A DNA stretch of 64,000 nt from Photobacterium obscurum (lineage in GTDB: Bacteria; Pseudomonadota; Gammaproteobacteria; Enterobacterales; Vibrionaceae). A model generated the notes under the pieces. That model did no database searches. It was given only the letters and a program-made list of their open reading frames with translations, and was not told where the DNA came from. Of this stretch, positions 25,141-34,703 are shown in pieces. The DNA lies in assembly GCF_026191635.1 (NCBI RefSeq), contig NZ_JAKRRW010000005.1:186001-250000 (forward strand), written 5' to 3'. The translations under genes and the position numbers were made by a program. Position 1 is the first letter of the stretch. Each line of letters starts with the position of its first letter.

Positions 25141-26562
25141 ATGAACGCTGTTAAAACCCTTATTGCACTTGGCATTTCAATCACATTAATCGGATGTGGC
25201 GGTGGTGGCAGTTCAGATGGCACGCCATCTACGTCAGCAACCTTTGGTGACCTATCGCTTCGTTCCATCGAATTAAATAAGTACAAAGCCATTGGCTCGA
25301 TCGGCGTAGACGAGAGCACAGACATCAATAGCTATTCCGTTGGTATAACAACTGATGATGCCGTCGAAGCCGTTGCTGTGGACTTCAACACCACAGACGA
25401 TACCGGCAATATAATCACCTCACCGTCAGTATGCGAGGCTCCGGTAATTGATCTTCTTACAGTCGAACCTATCAATGACGAGTGGCAAGTTATTTTGGCA
25501 AAAGTCCCAACGTTCATGGATACGGAGCACTGCGGTTACTTCAACTATCAGGAAAAATATTACTTCCAACACCAAACGATGGGATTGTTTGAACTACCGG
25601 AAAATATTCGACCGATCGATAGCCACGCAAAAGTAGATTCCCTAAATGCGCCGCATGACTTCTACATCATTCCGGCAAACAGCTCTCACAATAAGGGCAG
25701 CAACCTGCTGATGGGTGCCGAAAACCCATATAAAAGTACCGAACAGAGCCTCTATGAGATCATCTTGCCAACCTCGGAAAACCAAGATCTCACACTGAAC
25801 AAAATAATTCCGAATGCCGGACTTCGATTCACCAACAACCAGTCTAGCTTTGTCTTTGCCAACGATAGTTATGTCTATGCTTTCGATGCCCATAACCATT
25901 CAACGGTAAATAAGATTGAAAAAGCCACCGGCAAGATTGTCGATCATTGGACTTGGGATAGCATATCAATCCCATTCGAGTTCGAAGGCCAAATGTACAC
26001 AACCAGTGCCATCGGCGGCGATAACAGTGACATACAATACCAAAACCGTTTTGTTGCGTTACAAGCCGATGGCGGCCTTGGTGAGACACTTGAGATCCCG
26101 GGCGATCGCAATGTCTACAACACCAGTGTCAGCTACGTTATTGATGACCGCTTCATCATCAGCAACTTATGCCAGGTATGGGACATGCAGGCCAATAGCG
26201 TCCTCATCGGCCTCGACGACGGCTTCAACGGCCAGAATATGCACATTAACAATGGTACGTTATATTGTGCAGGCACCGTAAGGGATGAAAATACCCAAAT
26301 AACCCAGCAAGGGGGACTGAGCCTCGAGCTGAATACTGCAGAGCTCCACACAACGACAGTGGAGAACCGCGAACAAATCTCCAAGACATTGAAGCTTGAG
26401 ACACCTTTCCTGACCTACCGAGACGCAACGGACAACGTCAATGACACCGAATATGTCACGATAAATCTCAATACAAAAGAAAAGTCGGTCGAAGTTCATA
26501 GCTATAACGGACAACGCGTATACAACCTGAAGTCATTTGACCCGGCATATACCATCCGCTAG
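25141..26562 (+). CDS. Large lipoprotein of unknown function
   Basis: The start at 25141 gives a 473-residue protein with a lipoprotein signal peptide: MNAVKTLI, hydrophobic core, lipobox LIGC followed by a Gly/Ser-rich linker (GGGGSSDG), typical of Vibrio outer-membrane lipoproteins. The rest is acidic, has few Lys, and shows repeated segments of the type F(V/I)xNDSYVYAFDAHNHS, suggesting a beta-propeller. Four Cys could form disulfides. I do not recognise the family. It has its own terminator and no operon partner. Confidence 0.7.
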   Translation: MNAVKTLIALGISITLIGCGGGGSSDGTPSTSATFGDLSLRSIELNKYKAIGSIGVDESTDINSYSVGITTDDAVEAVAVDFNTTDDTGNIITSPSVCEAPVIDLLTVEPINDEWQVILAKVPTFMDTEHCGYFNYQEKYYFQHQTMGLFELPENIRPIDSHAKVDSLNAPHDFYIIPANSSHNKGSNLLMGAENPYKSTEQSLYEIILPTSENQDLTLNKIIPNAGLRFTNNQSSFVFANDSYVYAFDAHNHSTVNKIEKATGKIVDHWTWDSISIPFEFEGQMYTTSAIGGDNSDIQYQNRFVALQADGGLGETLEIPGDRNVYNTSVSYVIDDRFIISNLCQVWDMQANSVLIGLDDGFNGQNMHINNGTLYCAGTVRDENTQITQQGGLSLELNTAELHTTTVENREQISKTLKLETPFLTYRDATDNVNDTEYVTINLNTKEKSVEVHSYNGQRVYNLKSFDPAYTIR

Positions 26563-26612
26563 CCATCAGCTTGTTTTGAACCAGGAAAGTCTTGTTCAAA
26601 TTCAGCCTGACA

Positions 26613-26650
26613 GAAAAATCCCCAGCCAATTGGCTGGGGATTTATTGATA
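26613..26650. terminator. Bidirectional terminator
   Basis: CCCCAGCCAATTGGCTGGGG (26620-26639) is a perfect 20-base palindrome preceded by AAAAAT and followed by ATTTATT, between the lipoprotein gene and the convergent serine hydrolase gene. Confidence 0.8.
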
Positions 26651-26706
26651 GGCTGTTGTAGTATCGATTCAACAACTGATAGTGATGAATAGGCAGAGAG
26701 TCGTCA

Positions 26707-27843
26707 CTAAAAAGCAGCAAATTGCTCAATAACCACATCGAAGCCGGGTGCCATCACCCCATAGAAATTGCACATCTGGATATAGCCGAGATTCAAATCC
26801 CGAGAGAACCAGAAATAGCTCCCCATGCCATCGATAGATAAACCACTATGCATATAGAACTTGTTGTTATTGATACGCTTTAGCAAAAGACCATTCACAT
26901 ACTGATCGAGCCGAGAGGAAAAGTCCGGGGCTTTGCCAAATACCGGATCCTCCTCGTTAAGAAAGTCCTGCCAGTATTTCTGGTTGGCTTTAGGCTGAAG
27001 CAAATGGCTCACCCATTTGGCAAAATCCGGTAACGTAGTCAGTATGCCGCCGTCTCCCGCGGTAACAAAGTTCGATGCGGCGCTGCGCAGTGCATTGCTG
27101 TCGTAATCATCATAAACGTACCCCGTCGCACTCCACGGAATTTCACTATCGTTAACACTGGTTATTGTGGTCGATGCCATTCCCTGGGGCGCAAATATTC
27201 TTTTCTCTGCCAAGTCCTCAAAGGGCATTCCACTGACCTTCTCCAAGATATCTGCCAGCATTAGGTAGCCGGTATTACTGTACCTCGTCGCAATACCGGG
27301 AGGGAACGGGGCTGTTTCCAGACTAGTCATATACCCAATCACCGCCTCGACCAAAACCTCACGTGGTATCGGCTGACCGATGAATAATCCAGATACAAGA
27401 TTTGACGATATAACCAGTTCATCGATCAGGCTGGATCCGGTTTTAAAATCATTGATGTAGTCAGGCAAGCCACTGCGATGATGAATAAGTTGATAAAGGG
27501 TGATCTCACCAAACCAGTCCGGGCTGTCGGGGTAATATTCTTTCAGAGTATCTGCGCGAGAGAGCCTTCCCTCGGCTTCGAGCATCAAGACTAACGATGC
27601 CGTAATATGCTTGCTTATGGAGCCGATGTTTAACACCGTCCTGTTATCGATAGGCGCCTGATAACGCAAGTTAGCCAGCCCGAAATATTGTTCATAGACA
27701 AGGTTATCCCCCTTTACCACGCCGACAGCACACCCTGCAGTTTCAGCGTTCAGATGAGCAAAATATGGCGAAATTGCATCATTTCCAAGACTATGAAACG
27801 GCATCACCAATGCGGCTGCGGTGAATACAACTATCTTGTTCAT
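26707..27843 (-). CDS. Serine hydrolase of the class C beta-lactamase/PBP fold
   Basis: The ATG at 27843 follows AAGGAGTGTCT and gives a 378-residue protein with a signal peptide (IVVFTAAALVMPFHSLG). The SxxK catalytic motif is SISK in LNIGSISKHITASL, and the YxN motif is YSN in TRYSNTGYLML. The third motif region near the C-terminus reads MHSGLSIDG, in place of HTG/KTG. The fold is shared by class C beta-lactamases, D-aminopeptidases and esterases (Pfam Beta-lactamase). It is a periplasmic hydrolase; the substrate is unknown. A GTG two codons upstream is an alternative start. Confidence 0.82.
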   Translation of the reverse strand: MNKIVVFTAAALVMPFHSLGNDAISPYFAHLNAETAGCAVGVVKGDNLVYEQYFGLANLRYQAPIDNRTVLNIGSISKHITASLVLMLEAEGRLSRADTLKEYYPDSPDWFGEITLYQLIHHRSGLPDYINDFKTGSSLIDELVISSNLVSGLFIGQPIPREVLVEAVIGYMTSLETAPFPPGIATRYSNTGYLMLADILEKVSGMPFEDLAEKRIFAPQGMASTTITSVNDSEIPWSATGYVYDDYDSNALRSAASNFVTAGDGGILTTLPDFAKWVSHLLQPKANQKYWQDFLNEEDPVFGKAPDFSSRLDQYVNGLLLKRINNNKFYMHSGLSIDGMGSYFWFSRDLNLGYIQMCNFYGVMAPGFDVVIEQFAAF

Positions 27844-27960
27844 AGACACTCCTTATCCTGCTATTTCAAGCTCTTATACCAATCTGGATAAGTCAGTGTT
27901 TAGATAATTGAGCAGGAAAAAAATAACATCTATGGCTATCTGGGGCACAGATAACAAAAA

Positions 27961-27980
27961 AACGGTGCCGAAACACCGTT
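27961..27980 (-). terminator. Terminator of the DHFR-like reductase gene
   Basis: AACGGTG and CACCGTT form a 7-bp stem with a 6-base loop. On the minus strand it runs into TTTTTTGTTATC, a strong T-tail, about 24 bases past the stop at 28004. Confidence 0.8.
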
Positions 27981-28003
27981 ATCAAACCCAAACTGTTACT
28001 TGC

Positions 28004-28537
28004 TTAACGCACTCGAAGGTATTGGTTTTGCACTATGGCATCAATCAGCTTTTCACTCTTGATATGTTTGAACTGCAATGGCGAGGCAAGATCACCGAAT
28101 AATGGCGCTCCGCCACCAAGCAAAACGGGGATAGTGGTAATTATCATTTCATCAATCAGATCTTGTTTTAGGAAGTTCTGGATGGTGATCCCGCCATCAA
28201 TATAAAGATCTTGATAACCCTGATCGTTGATTTGTTTGATAACCTTTTCAAGGGAACCTTTGACCAAAAAGACCTTGTCCTCATAACCTTCAGGTACTTC
28301 GGTCATTGTATTACTCAAAACAAATACAGGTTTACTATACGGCCAGTCAATGTCAAAACTCAGTACCATATCAAGAGTATTGCGCCCCATAATCAGTGCA
28401 TCGATACGGTCAATGAACGCGCCAAATCCCAAATCTGAACCTTCGGGGTTTGGAATAGCATGTAACCAGTCAATACTGCCGGCCTTGTCTGCAATGTAGC
28501 CGTCTAGGCTGGTGGCTATATACACAATATTTGACAT
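28004..28537 (-). CDS. Dihydrofolate reductase-like / RibD C-terminal domain protein
   Basis: The start at 28537 follows GGAG and gives a 177-residue protein: MSNIVYIATSLDGYIADKAGSIDWL is the usual N-terminus of the RibD_C/YyaP-YwjB-type DHFR-fold proteins. GRNTLDMVL and the DLYIDGGITIQNFL segment bind NADPH in the family. The physiological substrate of these small reductases is generally unknown. It is divergent from a TetR-type gene with about 110 bases between, so it is a likely target of that regulator. Confidence 0.82.
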   Translation of the reverse strand: MSNIVYIATSLDGYIADKAGSIDWLHAIPNPEGSDLGFGAFIDRIDALIMGRNTLDMVLSFDIDWPYSKPVFVLSNTMTEVPEGYEDKVFLVKGSLEKVIKQINDQGYQDLYIDGGITIQNFLKQDLIDEMIITTIPVLLGGGAPLFGDLASPLQFKHIKSEKLIDAIVQNQYLRVR

Positions 28538-28649
28538 GATCGGCTCCAATCAATGAATGAGATAACTGGCTGAACTTGGCATTTAATCCAGCTTCGTTTA
28601 ACATATTTCTACAGCGTAGAATTTGTAGTGAGTTTATCGAGAGGATCGA

Positions 28650-29222
28650 ATGTCTGTCAAGGATAAAAAGCGCGGCCGTCCCAAGGGGGCAACGAGCCAT
28701 CTCAACGGGCAAGTCATCATCGATATGGCCAAATGTATAATGCGAGAAGAGGGAAAAATCCCCAGTATTCGTCAGCTTGCCAGCCGCTTGGATGTCGATG
28801 CGATGGCGATTTACCACTACTTCAAAAATAAAAATACCCTATTGGTCGCGATCACCACGTCGCTGGTTGAAGATATCTACCAACCAAAGGTTAACGACGA
28901 CTGGCAATCGGAACTACGCCAACTGTGCCGCAGTTATTTATCGCTATTGAATGACTTTCCCGGCCTGCTCGAAACCCTGCTCAGTATGGACTCAGCCGGC
29001 CCCGCCACCGTCTTTATCGAACGCTTCGAGCAGGTAATGGCGCCACTTAATCTTGATGCCACAGCCTCAAAAAATGCCCTCGACCTATTAGTCGATTATC
29101 TGCACGGCTATGCGCTCGCCCTCAATTGCAATGGTGAAAAATCGACACTGAACATTGATATGCTCGACGGGCCTTTGAACCTGTACTGTAGTGCGTTAGA
29201 TACTATGAAGAATATTGACTGA
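28650..29222 (+). CDS. TetR-family regulator
   Basis: This 190-residue protein begins with a basic stretch (KDKKRGRPKGA) and has a helix-turn-helix around residues 22-65 (IPSIRQLASRLDVDAMAIYHYFKNKNTLLVAI), typical of TetR. The C-terminal ligand domain is alpha-helical with no known pocket motif. It is divergent from the DHFR-like reductase gene. Confidence 0.85.
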   Translation: MSVKDKKRGRPKGATSHLNGQVIIDMAKCIMREEGKIPSIRQLASRLDVDAMAIYHYFKNKNTLLVAITTSLVEDIYQPKVNDDWQSELRQLCRSYLSLLNDFPGLLETLLSMDSAGPATVFIERFEQVMAPLNLDATASKNALDLLVDYLHGYALALNCNGEKSTLNIDMLDGPLNLYCSALDTMKNID

Positions 29223-29247
29223 GCGCCGGCAAGGTAGGATATGGACA

Positions 29248-29275
29248 AGAGCACCTCGGCATGCCGCTGTGCTCT
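29248..29275. terminator. Possible terminator between tetR-type and uspA-type genes
   Basis: AGAGCAC and GTGCTCT pair across a 14-base loop, between the convergent ends. The plus side continues ATAATTTG; the T-tail is weak. Confidence 0.4.
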
Positions 29276-29295
29276 ATAATTTGAACTGATAACCG

Positions 29296-29721
29296 CTACC
29301 GCACCACAAACACAGAGCAGGGAGCATGGCGCACGACCTTGGCGGCATTCGAGCCGAGCAGGTACGAGCGAAGCTTCGGCTTGGCCGATGCCATTACGAT
29401 AGCATCGACGTTAGTTTGCTTCGCCTGCGCCACCACTTCGTCAAACACCACCCCGTTGCGGATAATACTACTACCCCGATGTTCTTCCGGCACCAGGCGC
29501 TCCAGCATTGCCTGCACCGCAAAACGGGTATTGGCATGTTTACCGGAAAAGGTATCACCCGATACCGTCGGCACCATACTGTGATGGACCCTGACATCAT
29601 CGACAAACAGCATGTCAATTACCCCATCACAGGCCAGTAATTTTAGCGCCATCTCGACTTCTTTTTCGACCACATCCGGAAAAGCCAAATCGACCGGCAT
29701 CAATACATGTTTCAGGCTCAT
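29296..29721 (-). CDS. UspA-type universal stress protein, last gene of a TRAP operon
   Basis: This 141-residue protein has the Usp fold: KHVLMPVDLAFPDV at the start (first beta strand, acidic residue at the nucleotide site) and LLGSNAAKVVRHAPCSVFVVR at the end. The usual GxxG part of the ATP-binding motif is replaced by ASAKPKLRS, so nucleotide binding may be changed. Its start lies one base after the dctM stop, so it is co-transcribed with dctPQM. In Halomonas elongata the TRAP genes teaABC are followed by teaD, an ATP-binding Usp protein that modulates transport; this gene has the same position. Confidence 0.85.
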   Translation of the reverse strand: MSLKHVLMPVDLAFPDVVEKEVEMALKLLACDGVIDMLFVDDVRVHHSMVPTVSGDTFSGKHANTRFAVQAMLERLVPEEHRGSSIIRNGVVFDEVVAQAKQTNVDAIVMASAKPKLRSYLLGSNAAKVVRHAPCSVFVVR

Positions 29722-29722
29722 A

Positions 29723-31045
29723 TCAACTCGCTCCCATTATTTTATTCGGTAACCACAACACCACTTCCGGGAACAGCATGCACAAGATCAACACGCAAAG
29801 CTTGAGCAGAATAAACGGCGCTATCGAGCGGTAAATATCCATCATAGTTACCCCCGGCGGGGCTATGCCTTTTAGGTAAAACAGGGCAAACCCATATGGC
29901 GGGGTCTGAACGGCAATCTCGATATTGAGGATCATCAGGATACCGAACCAAATCGGATCGTATCCCAGGCCAACGACTATCGGGGTAAACAACGGCGCGC
30001 ACATTAATACAATGATCAGCTCATCGATAATGAACCCCAGCAACAACATGATCACCTGCAGCAAGATGATCACCCCTAATGGCGGCAGCCCTAGATCCTG
30101 GGTCAGCTGAGCCACCATATTCTGCACCCCGCTCAGCATATGAAAATTACTGAAAATTGACGCACCAAGGATGATCCACATCGAAACACTGACCAGCATG
30201 GCCGTTTCGAATCCGGAAGACTTGAACATCTCGAACCGGAACCGCTTGAACACCACCGCCAGCAAAATCGCCCCGACAACACCGATGGCTCCTGATTCTG
30301 TCGGCGTCGCAATACCGGTAATGATACTGCCCAGCACCGCAACAATCAGTAGCAGCGAAAACAGGCCATCACGGGCGGTACGCACCTTTTGCTTACCGGT
30401 CATCTGGTTTTCTTTGCCAGTATTCAACGGTGCCTTCGACGGCTTCAGCTTACAGCTTATGATCACATAGGCCACCAGTAGGGTAATGGAGATCAGTGCC
30501 GGTACAATCGCAGCAATGAACATTCTCCCGACCGAGTTCTGGGTCGTCGCCGAATACATAATCATCGGAATACTCGGCGGGATCAGGATCCCCAAGCCGC
30601 CACCGGCCATGATCACCCCAAGTGCCAGTCGCTTGTCATAACCGCGATCCAGCATCGGCTTCAGTGCAATACTGCCCGAGGTCATAATACCGGCACCGAT
30701 AATGCCTACCATGGCACCGATCATCGAACATACGCCGATCACGCTGATCGCCAGCGATCCTCGCAAGCGGCCAATCAGCATCTGACTGGCATTGAACATT
30801 GCATCCCCGATCCCCGAACGGGTCAGCAGCTGTCCCATATAGATATACAACGGGATCGCCAACAGAATAAAACTAAAGAAATTACTTTCTATGGTGGTCG
30901 GGATCAGATTAAAAATCCCCTCCCCCCAGGTCAGGTATCCCATCCCCATGGCGATACCGCCCAGTGCCAGCCCAACGGGAGCACCAAGGGCAAAACTCGC
31001 CAAGATGCAGCCAATGAGCAGCAATGTCAGTACTTCGATACTCAT
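29723..31045 (-). CDS. dctM: TRAP transporter large permease subunit DctM
   Basis: This 440-residue integral membrane protein of the DctM family begins with GCILASFALGAPVGLALGG and has FILLAIPLYIYMGQLLTRSGI, GGGLGILIPPSIPMIMYS and the C-terminal VQTPPYGFALFYLKGIAPP, all characteristic. It forms the sodium-driven channel of a tripartite TRAP system with the small subunit just upstream, whose gene overlaps it by four bases. The expected substrate is a carboxylate supplied by the binding protein encoded first in the operon. Confidence 0.92.
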   Translation of the reverse strand: MSIEVLTLLLIGCILASFALGAPVGLALGGIAMGMGYLTWGEGIFNLIPTTIESNFFSFILLAIPLYIYMGQLLTRSGIGDAMFNASQMLIGRLRGSLAISVIGVCSMIGAMVGIIGAGIMTSGSIALKPMLDRGYDKRLALGVIMAGGGLGILIPPSIPMIMYSATTQNSVGRMFIAAIVPALISITLLVAYVIISCKLKPSKAPLNTGKENQMTGKQKVRTARDGLFSLLLIVAVLGSIITGIATPTESGAIGVVGAILLAVVFKRFRFEMFKSSGFETAMLVSVSMWIILGASIFSNFHMLSGVQNMVAQLTQDLGLPPLGVIILLQVIMLLLGFIIDELIIVLMCAPLFTPIVVGLGYDPIWFGILMILNIEIAVQTPPYGFALFYLKGIAPPGVTMMDIYRSIAPFILLKLCVLILCMLFPEVVLWLPNKIMGAS

Positions 31046-31638
31046 ACGTCCTCCATCCCTGCCGGCGTATAACTGGTTTTGTTATTGTCATCACAAATCT
31101 CTTCCTGTTGCGCCAGCAGCTGGCGTTCGGTCAATAAGAAGTAGATATCCTGAAGTAAGTCGCTGGTGTACTGGAGAATAAAGGTCCCGCAGGCCACTAT
31201 CATCATGATCCAAAAATGCGCCATGGTCGGTGCCCATTCCGACTGGCGGCGATAGTTGAACTCAACCGCTTCTTCAAATTTGCCGTAACACATCATCAGT
31301 ACCACAACCAGAAAGAAAATCGCCAGAGAGTAAGAGAGCAGATTGAAAAGCGATTTAAACCGGGCCGACACCGACAGATAGAAAACATCAACATTGATAT
31401 GAGCTTTTTTCTGCTGAGCCAAAGCTCCACCCAAGGCGGCGATATAACCGAACAAAAACAGGGAAACATCGTAGGCCCAAATCGTCGGGCTACCGAGTAC
31501 GTAGCGGGAGAACACTTCGAAGGCCACGGTCAATGCCAGCAACGGCATCAGTACCGAGGCAGAAAAACCGACTAGGTAAACCAAGCGATTTACCCCAAGG
31601 CAATATCCCATCATTGCCATCTTAAACATATTCATCAT
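31042..31638 (-). CDS. dctQ: TRAP transporter small permease subunit DctQ
   Basis: This 198-residue protein has four membrane segments and the family-type middle (FGYIAALGGALAQQKKAHINVDVFY). It overlaps dctM by four bases (ATGA). The gene order dctP-dctQ-dctM is the standard one. The last 25 residues are hydrophilic. Confidence 0.88.
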   Translation of the reverse strand: MMNMFKMAMMGYCLGVNRLVYLVGFSASVLMPLLALTVAFEVFSRYVLGSPTIWAYDVSLFLFGYIAALGGALAQQKKAHINVDVFYLSVSARFKSLFNLLSYSLAIFFLVVVLMMCYGKFEEAVEFNYRRQSEWAPTMAHFWIMMIVACGTFILQYTSDLLQDIYFLLTERQLLAQQEEICDDNNKTSYTPAGMEDV

Positions 31639-31695
31639 CCTTGAAGCCGGAGAAAGACAAAAGGGGCTTGCGCCCCTGACCAGCTATTTACACTG

Positions 31696-32724
31696 TTACT
31701 GCTGCAGAATTTCGACCAGGCGGCTGCTGTACTTATCCGCCTTGGCATACTCGCTCCATAGCGAGTTCGCCGCAGTATTCCATTTCTGGATATCTTCCTT
31801 GCTCGGCTGCGGGCTCCACTTCATGCCTTTCGCTTGCATATCCGCCACAGCCTGAGACTCCCACAGGCGCGATTTGGTCATCTGCTCGCGGGCATGCTGG
31901 GCACTTGCGCCACGAACAATTGCCTGCAGATCGGCCGGCAGCTTGTTCCATGCACTCTTGTTCACCACAATTGGCAATGCCTGAGCACCGGCAATCGGTA
32001 AGCGGTACATATATTTGGCAACTTCGACATGGTTACCATCGCGGTGGTCAATCAAATTACTGCCAATTGAGCCGTCAATAACCCCGGTGGCCAAACTGGT
32101 ATAGATTTCGCTCCATGACAGCGAGGCCGGTGAAGCGCCCAACTTGCGCAGAAATTTGCCATAGGCACCCGGCGCACGGATCTTCATTCCCTTGAAGTCG
32201 TCGATAGAATTAATCGGAGTTTTGGTCAACACATACACCGGCAGCTGAATATAGGGTTCCAGCCACACTAGATTCTGCTTGTCATAGGCCTCTTCCAGTA
32301 CTTCACCCCATCCCTTTTCATGGAACAGTGCACTTAGCTCGCCGACATCATCGGTCATGCCCGGCAGGCCAACTTCAACCACACCCGGAGGAAACTCGCC
32401 GGCATGCATGGGCTGGAAAGGGGCCCCCATTGTCATCAGCCCGGATTTTACCGAGCCCAAGACACCTGTCTGTCCGACGCCTTCTCCGGCATACATCACC
32501 TGTACGGCAATACGACCACCAGACATGGCTTCGATATTTTCAGCAAAGCTTTTGTATACTTCACCGTAAGCCGTTCCCCTCGAATACAGGTTCACAAAAC
32601 GCCAATTGTGCTCGGCGGAGAACGCCTCTGGCACCACCGACAGGGAGGCAGCGACAGCCAGTGTGTAGCCAGCCAGGGTTTTCTTCAGACTCTTCTTTCG
32701 CAGCTTAAGTAGGGTGTTGAACAT
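31696..32724 (-). CDS. dctP: TRAP transporter substrate-binding protein DctP
   Basis: This 342-residue periplasmic protein has a signal peptide (basic start, LAGYTLAVAASLSVV, likely cut after AFSA). The DctP-family core includes DDFKGMKIRAPGAYGKFLRKLGASP with the arginine that usually pairs with the substrate carboxylate, and LSWSEIYTSLATGVIDG. It is the first gene of the operon dctPQM-uspA. Its neighbour upstream is the GabD-like dehydrogenase on the same strand, but a strong terminator separates them. Ligand specificity cannot be read from sequence; glutarate, 5-aminovalerate or an ectoine-like compound are all possible. Confidence 0.88.
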   Translation of the reverse strand: MFNTLLKLRKKSLKKTLAGYTLAVAASLSVVPEAFSAEHNWRFVNLYSRGTAYGEVYKSFAENIEAMSGGRIAVQVMYAGEGVGQTGVLGSVKSGLMTMGAPFQPMHAGEFPPGVVEVGLPGMTDDVGELSALFHEKGWGEVLEEAYDKQNLVWLEPYIQLPVYVLTKTPINSIDDFKGMKIRAPGAYGKFLRKLGASPASLSWSEIYTSLATGVIDGSIGSNLIDHRDGNHVEVAKYMYRLPIAGAQALPIVVNKSAWNKLPADLQAIVRGASAQHAREQMTKSRLWESQAVADMQAKGMKWSPQPSKEDIQKWNTAANSLWSEYAKADKYSSRLVEILQQ

Positions 32725-32992
32725 GGATTTTGCTCCTTGTTATTTTTATCCTTCATCTGTTTAAAACCGTTTGTTCAAAACAGTCAGCCTTTAAACAGAG
32801 AGTAAGTGCCATGACGTCTAAACTTCATCCGTTGCCATGTTGTTACCGATAATTACAACTTATTTACAACCATTAAATCCCCATTTATCCACCTAAAGTT
32901 TTAGAACTCTCAAACCTTTATCAAGAGTGAAACAAAACCTAATAAAAACAAATAATTAAGATGATCACCAAAAACAAATCAAGCAAAAAAAA
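32725..32992. other. Upstream region of the TRAP operon
   Basis: A/T-rich stretch that must contain the dctP promoter on the minus strand. The sequence just before dctP has AAGGAGCAAAATCC-like ribosome site spacing. No operator recognised. Confidence 0.45.
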
Positions 32993-33015
32993 GGCAATAC
33001 CGGAAAGGTATTGCC
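32993..33015 (-). terminator. Strong terminator of the semialdehyde dehydrogenase gene
   Basis: GGCAATACC and GGTATTGCC form a 9-bp stem with a 5-base loop. On the minus strand a run of eight T follows. It insulates the dehydrogenase gene from dctP. Confidence 0.9.
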
Positions 33016-33106
33016 AAAACGTCACTACTAGAACATTCGTTCATTTGGGAATGACACAAACTAAGGGTTGAAACAACTTAAAACAGAAAAACAGGGGGCT
33101 AGTTTC

Positions 33107-34558
33107 TTACGGCTCAATACCGAGACAGAGATACTTTATTTCCAGGTAATCCTCGATACCGTATTTAGATCCCTCGCGGCCGCAACCAGACTCCTTCACC
33201 CCACCGAACGGGGCAACTTCAGTCGAAATAATACCTTCGTTGATGCCAATAATGCCGTACTCCAATGCCTCACACACTCGCCAGATCCGGCTGTTGTCTC
33301 GGGAATAGAAATAGGCAGCAAGGCCATATGGGGTATCGTTCGCCCGCTGGATCACATCGTCTTCGTCAGTAAAGCGAAATACCGTGGTCACCGGGCCAAA
33401 CAGCTCCTGATGGGCAATCGCCATCTGCTCGGTCACATCAGCCAAGATAGTCGGCTGGTAATACTGCGCACCGACATCTGAGATTGCTCCGCCCAAAATT
33501 AGGTTGGCGCCCTGACTGACTGCCTCAGCCACCAGCCTATCGACTTTCGCAACCGCCTTAGCATTAATCAACGGGCCAATATCGGTGCCTTCAGCCAAGC
33601 CATGACCCAGCTTTAAGTGGCCGACAGCCTCGATATACCGAGCCATAAACTGATCATAAATAGCATCATGGACATACAGCCGGTTGGTGCAGACACAAGT
33701 CTGCCCGGCATTGCGATATTTGGAGATCAATGCTCCCTGAACGGCTTTGTCCAAATCAGCATCATCGAAAACAATAAACGGGGCATTGCCGCCAAGCTCC
33801 ATTGATACCTTCTTCACGGTATCGGCGGCCTGACGCAAGATATGCTTGCCGACTGGCGTTGAGCCGGTAAAGGACACTTTTCTGACTAGCGGGTGGGTAC
33901 ACAGCACCTCGCCAACTTCGGCAGGTCTGGCCGTAGTGACGACATTAATCACCCCCTTGGGGATCCCCGCCATCTCGGCCAGTCGCGCCATCGCCAACGC
34001 GCAAAGCGGTGTATCCTCGCCCGGCTTGACCACTACGGTACAACCCGCAGCCAATGCTGGCCCCACCTTGCGGGTGATCATTGCGACCGGAAAATTCCAC
34101 GGCGTAATAGCCGTCACCACCCCGACAGGCTGCTTGATCGTTAAGTAGCGATTGCCCGGCATCGCCGACGGAATATGCTCACCATAGGTACGCTTGGCCT
34201 CCTCGGCAAACCACTCGATAAACGATGCCCCGTACATCACCTCGCCATAGGCTTCCTTGTAGGGCTTGCCCTGCTCAGTGGTCAGTAATTTGGCCAGCTC
34301 ATCGGCATGTTCGACAATCAGCTCAAACCAGGCTTTCAATAGCCCCGCACGGTGCTTGGCCGTGGTTTTTCGCCAGCTTCTAAAGGCTTTGTCGGCAGCA
34401 ACAACGGCCGCCTCGGCTTCACTGGCCTCCATATCCGGTACCTCGGTGATCAACGAGCCATCCGCTGGATTGATTACCGGCATACTGGTTCCTTTATCTG
34501 CTGCAATCCACTGCCCATTTATGTAGGCATGGGAAATCACTAAACCTAGATCTTCCAT
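33107..34558 (-). CDS. gabD: NAD(P)-dependent succinate/glutarate semialdehyde dehydrogenase, GabD-like
   Basis: With the ATG at 34558 the product has 483 residues, as in E. coli GabD; a TTG start 39 bases upstream is less likely. It is an aldehyde dehydrogenase with the catalytic glutamate in MELGGNAPFIVFDDADLD, the nucleophilic cysteine in NAGQTCVCTNRLYV and the cofactor-binding FTGSTPVGK. The GabD branch oxidises succinate semialdehyde, and close members (DavD) oxidise glutarate semialdehyde. The neighbours glaH, lhgO and an omega-aminotransferase favour glutarate semialdehyde as the substrate here. It is divergent from a LysR gene and has its own terminator. A cysteine pair (CVC) at the active site is common in this branch. 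Confidence 0.87.
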   Translation of the reverse strand: MEDLGLVISHAYINGQWIAADKGTSMPVINPADGSLITEVPDMEASEAEAAVVAADKAFRSWRKTTAKHRAGLLKAWFELIVEHADELAKLLTTEQGKPYKEAYGEVMYGASFIEWFAEEAKRTYGEHIPSAMPGNRYLTIKQPVGVVTAITPWNFPVAMITRKVGPALAAGCTVVVKPGEDTPLCALAMARLAEMAGIPKGVINVVTTARPAEVGEVLCTHPLVRKVSFTGSTPVGKHILRQAADTVKKVSMELGGNAPFIVFDDADLDKAVQGALISKYRNAGQTCVCTNRLYVHDAIYDQFMARYIEAVGHLKLGHGLAEGTDIGPLINAKAVAKVDRLVAEAVSQGANLILGGAISDVGAQYYQPTILADVTEQMAIAHQELFGPVTTVFRFTDEDDVIQRANDTPYGLAAYFYSRDNSRIWRVCEALEYGIIGINEGIISTEVAPFGGVKESGCGREGSKYGIEDYLEIKYLCLGIEP

Positions 34559-34703
34559 AACTTGGCCACCGCTCCCGAGAACTTTTACAGGGTTCAAAGA
34601 AAAATGTTAAACATTCGTAGATAATACGTAGGCAGAATATTAACAACTCAGTTCTGTGAATAAACTTCCACTTTTAAACCTGAAGTTTTATAGGCATAAA
34701 ACA

